DNA of 64,000 nucleotides, taken from NCBI GenBank assembly GCA_031002005.1, contig JARYHS010009186.1, positions 187,018,437 to 187,082,436 on the forward strand, written 5' to 3'. Shown here piece after piece: positions 11,393 to 24,504 of this stretch; the stretch's first letter is position 1, and each line of letters opens with the position of its first letter. This stretch comes from Vandiemenella viatica (Eukaryota > Arthropoda > Insecta > Orthoptera > Morabidae). The notes beneath the pieces were generated by a model, which saw nothing but the letters and a program-made list of their open reading frames with translations, was not told the origin of the DNA and ran no database searches. A program made the translations under genes and the position numbers.

Positions 11393-12435
11393 GTGGAGCA
11401 CTACATGATACAGCGCACCGTTAATGTTAAACTTTACTATCAAAACTGCGAAAATTTGTTTGCCATGATTTTCAGAAGAAATAATCCTCTGAATTTTTCA
11501 GTTGTGAAAAGAATAATAACAAAATTAGAAAGCACTGGTTCACTTGTTGATGTAAAACACACAACACCAAGGGAAAAAACCATGAGAGTCCAGGCATCTT
11601 GATAAGTCATCGTTCACAAGAACTAGACATTTTATTGGTCACTCTTGGCCATATTCTTACTGAAGATTTGTATTTCCTTGATTACAAACTCCAGTAGACC
11701 CAAGCACTAATGCAAACAGACCATGCACAATTAAGAGTTCTCCAACTGGATAATTTAACAAGAAGTGTGAGCCAATTTTTGTGGACAAAATAATTTTCAG
11801 TGACGAGGCCCACTTTCACCACAATGGCTTCATTAATCCGCAAAATTGCTGCCTTTGGAGCTCAGAAAATCCACATATTATTCATTTGAAGCATATGCAT
11901 TCCCTTTATGTCACTGTTTTAGAGTGCATTGTGGGCTGGAGGAATCAGTGGACCATTTTCTTTGAAAATGATGTATTAACGGCTAATGGCACACATTATT
12001 ATAACATGATAAACCAGGTCTTTGTGCTTCAATTGGAAGATACAGCTCTTGAATACATGTGGTTTCAGGAGGACTGCACCATACTGCCCACGCAATGTTA
12101 GCGGTCTTGCACGAATCTTTTTCCCGGTCATGTCATTTTCAGTTCTGTTGACCCGAGTTGGTTTGTTAAGCTCTTCGGATTATACATCTATGAACTTTTT
12201 CTATGGTGTTTTCAGAAGTCTCAAGCTTAGTCCAAGAAGGCCACGACCACCCAAGCATTAAAGGCTGAAATTGAATGCTGTGTCAACAAAATAGTGCAAC
12301 ATTTATGCGAAACTATTATTGGAAATTTTGCCAGAAGAGTACGCATACACCACCAAAGCTATGGTGGCCATTTACGAGTTGTTGTGTTCCATACATAATT
12401 CCCAAATGGTTTCCCTTACAAATCAATAAATACTT
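11393..12435 (+). pseudogene. Tc1/mariner-superfamily transposase, DUF4817 type, decayed
   Basis: The N-terminal part reads VKLYYQNCEN and later ITKLESTGSLVDVKHTTPR, the DUF4817 helix-turn-helix DNA-binding region. At 11781 IIFSDEAHFHHNGFINPQNC has the first catalytic Asp block. WFQEDCTILPT near 12060 matches the WFQQDGATCHTA block with the second Asp. The C-terminal region (12100-12430) includes TTQALKAEIECCVNKIVQHL and the VRIHHQSYGGHL block, but the third acidic position is lost. At least three frameshifts or stops divide it. Terminal repeats were not identified. Confidence 0.8.
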
Positions 12436-12489
12436 CAATACTCTGGTACAGAAAACCATGTTTTATTTGAAAATCAAACATTGCACTTG

Positions 12490-12600
12490 TAGAGGGCAAA
12501 TGTAGCTGGCTGCAGGATAGGGAGAAGATGGGGTTGTAAGGAAATTGCCACAGGAGCCTGTGCTCCATTGCAATTAAATTAAATTAATAATTAATTAATA
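12490..12600 (+). mobile_element. 3' tail of the 14330-type LINE
   Basis: The sequence from AGAGGGCAAATGTAGCTGG to GGAAATTGCCACAGGAGCC and the AATTAAATT tail parallels the last 110 bases of the LINE ending at 16052. It is a severely 5'-truncated insertion just after the mariner pseudogene. Confidence 0.65.
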
Positions 12601-13589
12601 CTGCAACTCCCTTTATCAATTGCAATATCTGAAGAGGTTAATATAATGGGAAACAATGCTGCTAGCCAATTTTAATTGCAAAAATGTAAATAAAGACATT
12701 ACAGAAGCTCAAACATGGAAGCAGGATGGTTGCAGTGAGATGAACAGATCAATTAAATAATGGTTTCAATGACCCCTCAATCAAGGGTAAGTGTATGTAA
12801 TACTGAAAATAAAATGCTGTTATACAATGAAGACAGAGAAAGTATACCCATCATATCACAGATGATGGCAGGATGCAAAAACATGAACCATGACTAGAGG
12901 ACATGTGGCAAGGATATTGTATGTGTACATCCCGAGACTTGCCATATGACTCGCATATGATATGGTACAGATTCTCCGTATGATACAACATGTACAGAAA
13001 TTAGCTAAATGTACCTGATATAATATCGATTGCACAATGAAGGAAAATTGCTGGTAAATGCTAGACAAAACCGTAGGGGAAGTGAGGGACTATGGCACTC
13101 CACTTTTTACTAACTTTCTAACCGCACGTTTCTTCCCTATTTTAACGCAAGTACCAAATAAAATTTTATTCTTCATACATATGCTAACATTATAGCATTC
13201 AATTACTGAAGGTCCTATATTATCCACAATATCATTTCTTTTTACCCTTGTCTTTTTTTGCCACCACAATGTTTGTCTTCAGCTTCCATATTAAAATTTA
13301 ACCAAGATTTCTAAAGATTGTTCACACTGCATCCACTTCACCTTGTCTAGTGACAAAAAATTCAGATGGAAAATCATTTTGAAACTATCTGTATGTTTTT
13401 TTTTTAGTTAGTATGTGTGAGGTTAACAACAGGATTTTCATGTCTGATTGGTATGGAATTTATGTATTCCAAAATTGGTGCCCAAATTCGGTGAATTTCA
13501 GGAACATGACAGAGGCAAATCACTCGATTGTATTATCCCCCATGATGTATACATTGCTAATTTCGAACTACTATACGGGGTGTCTTACT
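12601..13589. other. No recognisable gene
   Basis: AT-rich sequence with no supported exon, repeat end or RNA gene. Confidence 0.45.
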
Positions 13590-13824
13590 GATCGTGGTGG
13601 GTGAGCGGTTAATGCTCTGGCCTCGCATTTGGGAGGACGCAGGTTCAAATCCCCGCTTGGGCATCCAGATTTGGGTTTTACATGGTTTCCACAAATCAAT
13701 CCAGGAGAAGTGCTGGGACTGCTTCCATCAAAAATGCCATGGCTGAATTCCTTCCCTCCAATCCTTTCCCTCCTCTAATGACCTCAACGTTGAGGAGGCG
13801 TAAAGCTGCAAGCAAAAAAAAAAA
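13590..13824 (+). repeat. tRNA-derived SINE (family A, copy 1)
   Basis: The A-box-like GTGGTGGGTGAGCGGTTAA is followed about 40 bases later by the B box GGTTCAAATCC. The body contains TTTGGGTTTTACATGG and CTAATGACCTCAACG, and ends GAGGCGTAAAGC plus a 12-base A run. The same order occurs in at least nine other places in the window, all on this strand. It is transcribed by pol III and mobilised by a LINE in known families of this kind. Confidence 0.85.
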
Positions 13825-14329
13825 GGGTCTTTATTTTAGCTCTGCCATTTAACAGGCAATAGAAAGCGGGCTGCAGAGAACATTGAAAACACAGACGAGC
13901 TTTGATTTCTCTGACTAATTCTTGCTTTTCATATAAAGGCACATACTAATGAATAGGTGTTTCCATAAATAACATGAATGATTGTTTATGTATTCTGATT
14001 TCACAGGTTTCTAATTTCCAAATGCCTGATAGGATGGTTTATTTTGCAAGCTAACCTGTTCGTTGTCTGTCATCTATGACTGTGTAACTAAAGTAAACTT
14101 TTGGAATAGTTAATCACTGAAACAGTTCTTTCCTCAAATTGGTCGTCACCCAAAGTGTGAGATCTACAAATAGATCATTTAAATATTATATGAAAAAAGT
14201 TCCCGGTAACGAAAGCAGAAGAAATGTTCACTTCAAGTGTATTCTCCAAAACTTCAAATTGCTGATATCACAAGCTACAGCTTGTGCAGGGAGAAAATTG
14301 ACTGATGCATCAAAAATTTTTTAGAAAAC
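13825..14329. other. No recognisable gene; possible LINE 5' part
   Basis: A 61-codon open frame at 14139-14324 leads into the LINE region and may be its upstream part, but no motif proves it. Confidence 0.4.
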
Positions 14330-16052
14330 TGAGGGAAACATAGGGTGTTGAGACATTTATATATCAGGATGAAGAAGAAATTATCGAGAATTTGAAAAAG
14401 CAGAGATTTTATTTAACTGGTTTGGTGAGACCATTATGGATGATGAATCAGATACGGAGGGTCTAAATCACAGAACGAGCATAATAACACAAATAGAAAT
14501 GAGCAGACCAAAAAATTTGAAATTCATCCAGAGGATAACATGAAGGAACTAAAAAAAGCTGAAAAAAACAAAGTGGCTAGATGTCTTAAAGATAGCAGGA
14601 TGTGACAATGTACCATATATTGAAATATTATTTAAATTGAGTCCGGATACGTGTTGCTTACCAGAGGACTGGAAAAGTGTGATGATAGTGCCTGTACATA
14701 AAGGAGGCATGAGAAATAGTCAAATTATAAACCAATCAGTGTTAGGTAAATTAATCGAGATTGATATGCAACCACATCAGAAATATATGTGATGAGCGTA
14801 AGTGGTTTTCAAGTAGGTGACATGGCTTTAGGCAAGGATATTCATGCGAATCTCAGTTGGTGGGTGCAAGATATTTCAGATGAAATGGACCAGGGAGGCC
14901 AAATTGATAGTGTAGCACTAGATCTGTCAAATGTTTTTGACAGAGTGAGCCATAAACTGGTAGTAAATAAGGTAACAACTATTTGAGTGGACGAGAAAGT
15001 GATTTGCTGGGTAGAGGAATTTTAAAAAGGTAGAAAACAAAGTTAGGGTAGGAAATGCAGTATCAAAAGAAGTGGAAGTAAAAATTGGAATGCCACGGGG
15101 TAGTGTATTGGGACCATTGCTAATCATTATTCTGATTAGTAATTGTGTTGATTGTTTAGTATTTGAAATTAGATTGTTTGCAGATGACATAATGCTATAT
15201 AAAATAATCAAAATGGTAGAGGGCTGTAAACAGTTGCAGGGTGATCTGTACAGGATATCTAGTTGGGTTGGTAAATATGGATTGAAGTTAAATGCAAAGA
15301 AGAGTCAGCTTATTAGATACACAAATAAAAAACAAAGTATGATTATAATATCGGGAAAGAATTGCTTGCTGAAGACTTGAAATGTAAATATCTTGGCATT
15401 ACATTTGATAACAAGCTTAACTGGGCAGGACATATTGGACAGGCCATCAAAAAAGTTTCAAAATTCTGTACTTGTTGGAGAGAGTGATGAGGGGATGTAT
15501 GAGAGAAGTAAAGAAATTGGGGTTACAAAACTTTGGTCAGACCATTGCTTGAATATAGTGGTGTGGAATGGAACACACATTTTGGATATCAAATACAAGA
15601 GTTGGAGGGTGTCCAAACAAGGGCTGCTAGATTTGTCTATAGAAATTACCGCAGAACTCAATCAGTAACTAATATGATAAAGGAGTTGGAGTGGGATTCA
15701 TTGGAAGACAGGATGATGGTAAAGAGAGTGCTGGGAGTGTACAGGGCATATATTGGTGATGGGGTGTGGAAAGATGTTGGAGTAAGAATTAAAAGTAATC
15801 CATGGAAGGAAAGATATAACCATGACCACAAGCTGGCACTCTATTTTAGGTATAAGTGTGTGGGAAGATTATTAGGTATGGGGGCCACGAATTGGAATAA
15901 GTCACCAAGAAAAATGACGAATAATTGACCAAAAACGCTGAAAGAATTTAAAGTTGTAGAGGGCAATTGTAGGTGGGTGCAGGAAAGGTGGAAAATGGGT
16001 ATTAGGTAAAATGCCACTGGAGCGTGTGCTCCATTTCAATTAAATTACCATG
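14330..16052 (+). mobile_element. LINE copy, reverse transcriptase region (CR1/Jockey-like)
   Basis: Frames give KAEILFNWFGET near 14395, CLPEDWKSVMIVPVHKGG near 14660 and VALDLSNVFDRVSHKLV near 14915. Then come GMPRGSVLGPLL near 15090, RLFADDIMLYK near 15180 (FADD polymerase box), YLGITFDNKLNW near 15395 and RAARFVYRNYRRTQSV near 15620. These are reverse transcriptase blocks in order, but spread over several frames with stops, so the copy is dead. The 3' end has ATGCCACTGGAGCG and CAATTAAATTACC, shared with 8956, 12490 and 44224 copies. The endonuclease part is missing. Confidence 0.8.
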
Positions 16053-16091
16053 CGATTATTGGCTTCATTTAAGAGTTCGTAGTTTCTATAA

Positions 16092-17477
16092 TCTATATAA
16101 ATAAAAATTCGTTCAAAATCTTAAATCTCCGAAAGATCGCTTCGAAATTTTGATACATGTTGCACAAATTAGTGAGTATTTTACATGCCCATATAAATTA
16201 TTTTTTATGTGTTATTTTTCTTTTTGTTTTCTTTTTCCCAGTGATTGGAGTGATTTGTTTTATTTTCATTTTGTTTTAATTGGTATTTTTTATTGTTGTT
16301 TTTTTTTTTTTTTTTACGTTTCCTTGATTTTATTCTAAAATATCAACCATACAAATGTGAAACGGTGACGCACAGATGGCAAACAAAAAATAGCTGGAGG
16401 TTCTCAAGCGATCTTTACAAGATTTGCTTGGGAATATGAGACCATTTTGAAACGCATTAATATTGCTTACAGAAGATTTCAGGCAAATATCACATGTAAC
16501 TCCTCGATTGATATCAGCGGACGAACTAATGCTTGCCTGAAATACTCTATTTTTTGGCGACATTTAAAACGTTGGCATTAACTACAAATATGCGTGTTCA
16601 GGTGCAATGTGATGGATCAGCTGAATTATTCTCACATCTATTGTTGGAAATTGGGAACGGAAAGATCCCGGTTGATCTGATCTCAGATTGAATTTCACTG
16701 TCTCATAACTTCTGCAATTTAATAATGTCAAAAGAAGAAATGGTTGAATAAAGTATTTCCAAATATAAAATCGATTATAAGAATCGCAATCGGCAGAGTG
16801 AACTAGCTATTCTTGCCACCAAGAACAAAGATGTCTACGAGCTTAATAATGATACTCAGTCTAACAACCAAAGCCAGGTAGTCACATAGAAGTCCATCGA
16901 CACTGTTTTGGAAGCAGATGAAACGGTTAGCTATCCAACAAAATTTTCGAATTCATTCGACCTGCCAGGGATGATACCGCACGTACTGCAGTTGAAAATC
17001 GGCGTGCAAATTATCATGTTTCAAAATATCAAGTAGCCAAAGCTTTGAAAAAACACGCAGCTCGCAGTAATATATATAAATGAAGCTACAGTCTTGATAG
17101 GTGATGATGTTCTCATTTCTCGCATTCCTATTATTCCAACAGATATGCCATTCTAATTTAAGAGACTGCAATTCCCAATTCAATTGGCGTTTACAATCAT
17201 CAACAAAGCTCGGAGTCAGTCGTTAGAATTGTGTGGTTTAGATCTAGACACCGATTGTTTCTCACTTGGACAATATTACTATATGATATTATGCGTTGTG
17301 TGTTAGTTGGCAAACCAGACTATCTCCACAGATAATGGAACAAAAAAAATGTATACTAGCGAGTATTGTGAAATTAAACATATTAGGAATATGTGCTCTC
17401 TCTTTTATTCCTTTCCCGTTTAGTCAGACTGAGCCACAGCAACGCGTGGCTGGATACAGAAAGTCTTTTAAAACTAG
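16092..17477 (+). mobile_element. Internally deleted Helitron with Pif1-like helicase remnant
   Basis: The left end TCTATATAAATAAAAAT after an A, and the right end with GCAACGCGTGGCTGG and CTAG, fit Helitron termini. The helicase C-terminal half is readable from about 16390: LQDLLGNMRPF, then TLPVI-like and KYSILWRH blocks, SELAILATKNKDVYELNN near 16800, SFDLPGMIPHVLQLKIG near 16960, DDVLISRIPIIPTDMPF near 17105, NKARSQSLELCGLDLDTDC near 17200 and VGKPDYL near 17305. Several stops break it. The Rep nuclease domain is absent. The base after CTAG is C rather than the expected T. Confidence 0.75.
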
Positions 17478-17552
17478 CTTTGCCCGGCATGCGTTGCAAA
17501 GCCTATTTTTCTTTGAGTGGGTACACATACGTACGTAAAGCAGACACATTTA

Positions 17553-17740
17553 CAGGGGCGGATCCAGGATTTTGGAATTTGGTTGGTAGGGGCTTGAGAT
17601 AGTCTACATGTATCCAAAATTACGATGTTGGGGGTGGACCTAGATACGATTTTTTGGTCTTTTTATCTTCTGCAAAAGGAGAGTATCCAGCCGTTTGTAG
17701 GGGGTTCGATATGAATGTTCTATTTTGTCCCTTTTGATCG
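17553..17740. repeat. hAT-type terminal repeat remnant
   Basis: CAGGGGCGGATCCAGGATTT is a typical hAT left terminus. A related end, CAGTGGTGGATCCAGGA, starts the MITE at 48824. No matching right end was found. Confidence 0.4.
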
Positions 17741-18794
17741 CTCTGTAATAAACACTCTCCATCGCCATCCACTTAGGCAGATTTCTCTACCATTCTGAAG
17801 ATACATGCTAAAAACGGAAAAGTTGTACGTGTAAATCAGTCTTAAGATGGATGAAAGGGCACAGCGGGTGCAGTTTCGTAAAATAAATGTAAACATCATT
17901 TTCATTTATTTTTAAGCATTTGTAGATTTGTATGTTGTCACAAAAACTTTAAAATAAGTTTTTAAAATTCAAGTTCAAATGTCTTGATCAGAAAAAATTA
18001 AGTGGCTATAAAGGAGGAAGGGGCAAATTTAGACAGCACTTTTTCTGTTTGTTTTAAAGTATACGTGTGAAAACTTCTATCGATATTGTATAAAAACTGG
18101 GGATATGTATAAAAAACATTGGAAAATATTAAGGGGGTGGGAAAAAGGAGTGGTTTTTGCAAACCAAATGTAGACACTATTTTTCTCCAAATTTTAATGT
18201 AGACGTGTGTAAAGTTCAATAGAAATCTGATAAAAACTGTGGGTTTCCATAATGAGTTGATTAAAGATTAAATATTGCCGTAATTCTGTATTTTCTGTAA
18301 TTAAATTCGATTTAAGTATATGGTGGAATTGGTTCGCGGGAGACGAGGTTATCGCAAGGAATATTTACTGGCCTTAATTGTTACATAAGAGGAGGGATAA
18401 TGGTTGCATTTCTTTTGACAGGAAGGGGAATAAGAATTAAGATAATTTAGAACGGTCTGGTTGGAATCCAAACACGAGGGCCAGAGTGTTCCCTAATGTC
18501 GTAGCCATTAATTTCTCGGATAATGGAGTTGCCTTAGTGCAATGTATTCTGCAGTGTCGTTATAAATTCGTCTGCTTGGCTGTCAGAAGGGATGAAACGA
18601 CCTCATTTAAACCACAGTTGGCGGGCGTCCTTAATGAGCCACAACAGTGTTCGGCCGTCATAAGTCCCTCAGTTGGGCCTTATCATCACACGCCTCACAG
18701 CCCGTAACCACGAATGCCAGATGTCATTAGCATAGATTAACGAGGAAAAAGAAAGAAATGTTCGTCAATAATAAATTGTTCGACATGGGGAAAC
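17741..18794. other. No recognisable gene
   Basis: AT-rich to 18330, then a moderately GC-rich stretch (18430-18700) with a 73-codon open frame at 18486. I see no family signature or splice context. Confidence 0.45.
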
Positions 18795-19034
18795 CGAGCG
18801 TGGTGGGTGAACAGTTAACGTTCTGGCCTTGCATTCGGGAGGACGCGAGTTCGAATCCCCGTCCGGCCATCCAGATGTGGGTTTTCCATGGTTTCCCCAA
18901 ATCACTCCAGGCGAATGCCGGGATGCTTCCTTCAAAAAGGCCATGGCTGAATTCCTTCCCGCTTCTTGTCCCCAGTTCCATCCCGCCTCTAATGACCTTA
19001 GCCGTCGACGAGGCGTAAAGCAAAAAAAAAAAAA
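18795..19034 (+). repeat. tRNA-derived SINE (family A, copy 2)
   Basis: The A-box-like GTGGTGGGTGAACAGTTAA and B box GAGTTCGAATCCCCG are followed by the best-preserved body here, including CCAGGCGAATGCCGGGATGC. It ends CGTCGACGAGGCGTAAAGC plus 13 A. Long open frames crossing it on both strands are chance readings of the SINE. Confidence 0.88.
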
Positions 19035-20374
19035 GACACGCGGAAACTGTGGACGATTTAGAAGCCAGCAATGGTGGCTCCATCTAGGGGATAACCTACC
19101 AAGAAAGCGTCGGGGGTGGTGGGGACTATTCCGCTTGTTTTCCAATAAACTGTTACTGTTTGTTGTATGCAGGGCTCTAACGCGGAACAGAGGCAGACAA
19201 TACCCGCCCAATGTGAATCGACTGGGAAACGAAGGAGGACGGCGAGAGACTCGGCGCTACGAGAGACGACTGCAGTCCTGGGTCTCCCACAACGACCAGG
19301 CAGCTTGCAACACATGAGGAGGTGGCCTAGCTGCCACAGCACAGACCCCTATCTCAGCTGATCGTCTCGGCAGCACAGCCTGGTTCAACGCACCTCTCGT
19401 CGCCGACACGGCTCGTGATTACGGCTTTACGCTTCGCCAACGTCGATTTTATTAGAGTACACGGCTCGTCTCTATGCAACGCCTCTCACAGCGCCTGCTT
19501 AACTTCACGGTAACTTCTACGTATGCAAGGTGACCAATAAGCTCCTCATTAACGAAATTAAGAACTACAAATTCCACTGCCTTTCATGGAAATAATTGTT
19601 TTGTTAAATAAAGTTTGTTTTACATATCTTAAGGATAATAAAGTCAATATGTGCCTTTAGTATCATTTATGTTTGACATGTATTTAAGTGAATGACAAGT
19701 CCGGTTGGGAACCACCCGCTCAATCTATTGTTTATTAATTAATTAATCAAGCTGATTATTAAAGTAATAAAACCCAATGTTTACCAGATGGGACGCCACA
19801 AATTATTCATAGCACTCAGAAAAACCATCATGTTTCAGAGAATGATTACCCACTATAGAGCATGAAATTGGCTCAGAAGACATCATAATTTTTTATCACG
19901 AAACAGCCATGAGAGTGGAGAAAGTTTTTAAAATAGTTTTTGTTGGATTTTCATTTCCTTTTTATGGTTATTTTTATTTGTCTTCCTTTTCTGGCTTCAG
20001 TTTTTTCACATTATTTTTTTTATTTTTTTTTTTTTTTGCATTTCCCATTTTCTGTTTGCCTCCTCTTTCCGATTGAAATTACCATCTTGTAATATTATTC
20101 CAGTCTAAGGCTCGATGCCGTATACTAACGTGTCACTGGTTTTCTAAAGCACTAGACACTAGATGTTATAATACTCAAACGCTATTCAATCGCCTCCCCA
20201 AACCTACTGCTGAATTAATGTCGTTAAACATATACACAGCATGCGTCTATTCGTATTTTATAGTTTACTTCGTGACATAGAAATAAAGGATACACATTTT
20301 TTCACCTAAATATTGAATATCTCTATTTTCATTGCACGCAAGTAATATTACATTATTATAAGCGTTGAATGAGC
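19035..20374. other. GC-rich stretch with poly(A) signal, then nothing recognised
   Basis: 19040-19560 is unusually rich in CpG and lacks a conserved coding frame. AATAAA occurs at about 19608. This could be an old solo LTR, but no matching second LTR or TG...CA boundary with duplication was seen. The remainder to 20374 is AT-rich. Confidence 0.4.
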
Positions 20375-20480
20375 AATCTGTTAGCTCAATGATTAAGGCA
20401 TCTACATTTCAAAATTCTGAATCTCCCGCTACGACCGGAAATCATTACGGGGTTACGCGATATCGTTCAACATCCTTGTC
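20375..20480 (+). repeat. tRNA-like SINE head, second type
   Basis: TTAGCTCAATGATTAAGGC resembles an A box. ATTCTGAATCTCCCGC about 35 bases later resembles a degenerate B box. It is probably the head of another SINE family; the body is not defined. Confidence 0.4.
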
Positions 20481-20889
20481 GTGTCTTTGAAATACTTTAA
20501 AATTCCAATGACATCAGCCCCTTAATAACGGTAGATTCGAATTAAATGCTCCCACTGTCTCCCCGACAATGCCCGACTTCCGGTAGTTATGATGCGAATA
20601 GGTGAACACAAGCTAATAAAAATAAAATCCAATGCATTCGATATGTATGGTGCGTCCTATACCGGTAGGTGTTTTCCTGCCTGTATCTACCATTATAAGT
20701 AAATTCAGAGTACAGGCCTATTTTTTAGCTTATCAGATGGAATGTCATTAAAAAGCTTCTAAAAAAACTTAAGGTTTCTCACAATTTTCTATTTTGTCAC
20801 ATCCATAGGTTTCAAAATATAAAACATTCAATCAAATTGTAATTTTTTAGCCAGACACTAGACAATACCACTATATTTGAGGTTGATAA

Positions 20890-21010
20890 GCGGGCGTCCA
20901 TTAATTACGTAAGCACAAATTAGGGGGGATCCGCAGAGAGCTCACGTCATCATTTCAATATCCAAGACAGTAGACCTCACTCTTTTTTTTTTTTTTTAAA
21001 AAAAAAAAAC
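20890..21010 (+). repeat. Truncated MITE end next to a T-run/A-run palindrome
   Basis: GGGCGTCCATTAATTACGTA resembles the terminal repeat of the elements at 27029 and 52037. About 70 bases later a run of 15 T directly joins a run of about 12 A (20983-21010). No right end was found. Confidence 0.45.
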
Positions 21011-23520
21011 AAAACAAACAAACATGCAAGTCATTGGGGACTGCCGACAGAAGTGAAAATTTAAAACTATTATTATACGCGCAACACGTCATACTTAGAG
21101 CTACAGATATATTAAATAATAATAATTCCGTGTGAGCGTAATATTGCTCATACTTTACTTTTTGGGGGAGGGGGGGGAGGAACTAATCTGAATACAAAAT
21201 TTCTACTGCTACGGAAAGTATTCTAGAGTTTGGTACTATTTGTGTTATAATTGGTTAAATTTTTGTTTCAATAAGTTCCAAACTAATAACAGGAACAAAG
21301 TACATGCATTAGTTAAGGTTGCTAATCTCTATACATAATAGAACTTTGAAACGTACAGCTTCATCCAGTGCGAAGTTATTAAGCTAAAAACAGGCTCCGA
21401 AGCGCTTAAATATGAGGTTGAGGGAAAATCACCAACATTGGATTTTCTGATAACTGGGGGTGTGGTGTGGCAGTGAAACCAGCTTACTAGGCAGAGAGCT
21501 TGTTCGCAACACCACGCGCCCATTGAATTCTTCTTAATGTAAGGAAGTTTTTGAACGCAACCGAATATTTAAATGCCGATTTTCTCAACAACGGCGAAGA
21601 AGCGCATGTTACTGCTTTGCCACATTGCAGCTCTGGCCGTGAGCTTTTACTACACACAGTATGAATTGAATCTGAATTTTACAATTGGCGGCCTTCCCTT
21701 GTGAGCTAATACATAGCAGTGAAAAGTCATTTAAAATTGTGTTCTAACATTGCAGACTAGTGAGAGATCTACACAATTAAATCTCACATCAGATAATTTC
21801 GATTTTTTGTTTACCTTCTGGTTGCAAAAGAGTAATAATTGTATGTTGCACGATATATTCTCGTATAATTCTGGAGACATGGTTTTATAATTTGCATATT
21901 AGGCGATAAAATGTGTATCTCATGTCTTACCATGAGTCTCACTATGCCCTTATTTCAACAGTTTGTCTTCCAGCCGTGTTAAGTAGTAAAGATATGCCAC
22001 ACATTAAGATATTCAAACGTGTTTAATACGCTCGTGACACTCGTAATAGTAAGATGAGGACATAGATTAGAGACTAAACTGATTACCTTAACAGCAGCCT
22101 TAACTACGTCGCAGTAATTGAAAATAGTTCTAATGAAACTTTAATTTTAGCGCCATTTATGGCAACATTTATGTCATAATATCGGCAGTAGGTTGATAAT
22201 TTTGGGAATAACTACTGACAAAACACAAAAACCATTAAAAGTTTTCAAATTAAAAATGAAATAGCGTATGACATTATTTGTCTGAAGAACCCTAGTAGTT
22301 ATTCCGAGCCCAAGTTTCAATTCGCCACTTATTCCGCGTCTATCTGGCTTTACCTAAACCATTCTGGAATCGTACCGGGTTTTGGAAACCTACATTTTTT
22401 CGTGCAATCCTAGCCTACCTAGTGTTCTTCATTGCTAAACTTTTGCAGAGTGTGAAGGTCAGTCAGTTCATGGGTCGAGTGCGGAAGACAAACTGAGGCG
22501 TTTATAGAACAGAATATGACAGAGTTCTAGCTCACAATGCGTTCAGTTAACTATCACCCCTTAGTCTCTTGCAGGGCTGATTACAAACAAAACCAGCATT
22601 TGAAACTTCTCATCACTAAATCACATGCGTTTACTCTGTTCTGCACTGGAGATTGTTAGTTGTAGTGGACGTCGTGGGAGAGCTCTGCTTGAAGACCGTG
22701 GCGGGAGCTGACCGGTGGCGCCCTTGGCGGTGGTCGCCAGAAACAGGCTGGTCGCGGAGACGTCAGTTTGTGTTTAGATTGCTGCCGAGGTGGTTGACCA
22801 CGTGTGCGTCGTGTGTGAGCGGGTTGTTATGTTGGCGAACGCCGGCGCCTGACCTACTGTCAACACCGCGGATCTGCAACCAATCCTTACGCCGTACGTC
22901 TGGCCTCAGTGAGTACAATCTAGCTGTTCAGACATTGACCATCATGGCCAAATATACCGTTCCTAAATAAACCGAGAACCTCTTTTGAAACTGACCTTTT
23001 TCTCAAAGTGAATACAAACGTATTAAGAATGTGGAAATATTTGACTGAATCCCACAAGGCAATTAGAGTGATGGTAAACATATTTTCCTTTGGGCTGGCA
23101 TTCCAGAAGCTGCGCATCAAATTTCAAATGGACCTACCAAAGACCCGTTTATAAATGATTTATCCTTCTGGACTCTATATATCATCGTCGCAAATTAATA
23201 CTCGTAATCGGTGGAAAAAATGTGAACAGGTTGGATGGTGAAGACTATAACGGAGCAAACTTTAGCTAATATATACAGTTGGGTTTAATGTCTCAACAGC
23301 AATACTATATCGCCGTAAGGTAATGACAAGCCTCGCATCAGCTATCCCATAATGCTAAGTATGTCTAATTTTCTTCCATTTTTTAATCCTCCACAGAAAA
23401 CCTTTAGTATACTTAATAGTATCCGTGAATCATTTAGCATATCGTATTACTGACAACTGAACCAAAACTAAAATTCTTTGCGTTCGGAGGTTTCAGTGGA
23501 CAGAATAAATATATTCCATG
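21011..23520. other. No recognisable gene; GC-rich island at 22640-22970
   Basis: Mostly AT-rich. 22640-22920 is CpG-rich with a 105-codon open frame (22653-22970) whose Arg/Trp-rich product looks like translated GC-rich non-coding DNA. It could be a promoter-type CpG island or an LTR fragment. A run of G at 21164-21179 is also present. Nothing else is supported. Confidence 0.4.
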
Positions 23521-23544
23521 CTCCAGAGATGGTGTCGGGTATTC

Positions 23545-23660
23545 AGTGCCGACGTTTCGGGCTAAATTCTTTGTCCTTCTTCCAGCACAGTAGTTAGGTG
23601 CAATTTCGCTCTAGAAGAAGGCCGGAAAAATTCGGTCGAATCGGCGGCGTTGAATTCCAG
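23545..23660 (-). repeat. Possible Penelope/foldback tail fragment
   Basis: On the minus strand GGAAGAAGGAC is followed by CCCGAAACGTCGG, the same ending (GAAACGTC) as the hammerhead-like cores at 4603 and 42491. The context is too short to define an element. Confidence 0.35.
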
Positions 23661-24504
23661 GACGCGGTACGCAGCAATAGCGTTATTGCTTTGGATTGTA
23701 AGGTTCCAATTCCAACCGTACAAAGCATCACTTAAGAATTACCGACTAAACATCTGATCTAAATAAGATGCTACGTCTATTTTATTCTAATAATAAAAGC
23801 TCATCACAAAGTAAGGGAAGTTCCATACCAGTCAGCGATATAATCCTGTAATTACAAAGTCCTACAATGTACTGACAGTGTTTAGCTTTCTTCACACTGA
23901 AGTACATTAATAAGCAGATGGCAATAGAGTAGTTGAGACAAGTTGTCTAAACTAGCCGTAAGTTGCGTGTAAAATTAATCGTCTGAACCTTTGATTAGTT
24001 AATTTCTTCGCTTGATAAAATAGGATTATGCAACAGAAATGATACTTAAAATGCTCAGCGGATGAAGGTAATACTTCCCTTCTGTGCTAATATCTATAGC
24101 GGCGTAAGCGATGCAGGTGTGTTATTTCTCTTCCTGTTGCAAAATAATTATTATACCATCAAAAAACTAAGGGATCGTCACTGATATTTTTTGCAGTTCT
24201 TTTTAGTAATGTCATTTGAAAGCTGTATAGTTGTTCACCCTTTTAGTTATTGTAGGATTTTAAATTTGATTCACAGTATTAGTAATTTCAGTGTGAACCT
24301 CTGAAATTCATTAAATGTTCCAATTTTCAGTGCAGCAATTGCTTGTTGTCCTTTCTAGAACTTATAACATTCAGGAATCACACGCTGCGAATTAACAGAT
24401 CTGTTACACAACTGGTATCTCTGGTACATATTAAGAAATTACTGTTGTATCGGTTGGCATAATTAAAATATCCACTTTTGTGTTTCATGAATAAATTGGA
24501 TACT
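23661..24504. other. No recognisable gene
   Basis: AT-rich sequence, no supported feature. Confidence 0.45.

Noticed and set aside
18829..19317. 162-codon plus-strand open frame, with 118- and 148-codon frames opposite
   Set aside because: It lies mostly within a SINE copy and its GC-rich flank; the translation follows SINE sequence rather than any protein family.
22653..22970. 105-codon GC-rich frame as a possible first exon in a CpG island
   Set aside because: Composition-driven open frame rich in Arg and Trp, with no convincing splice donor or domain; recorded only as a GC-rich island.
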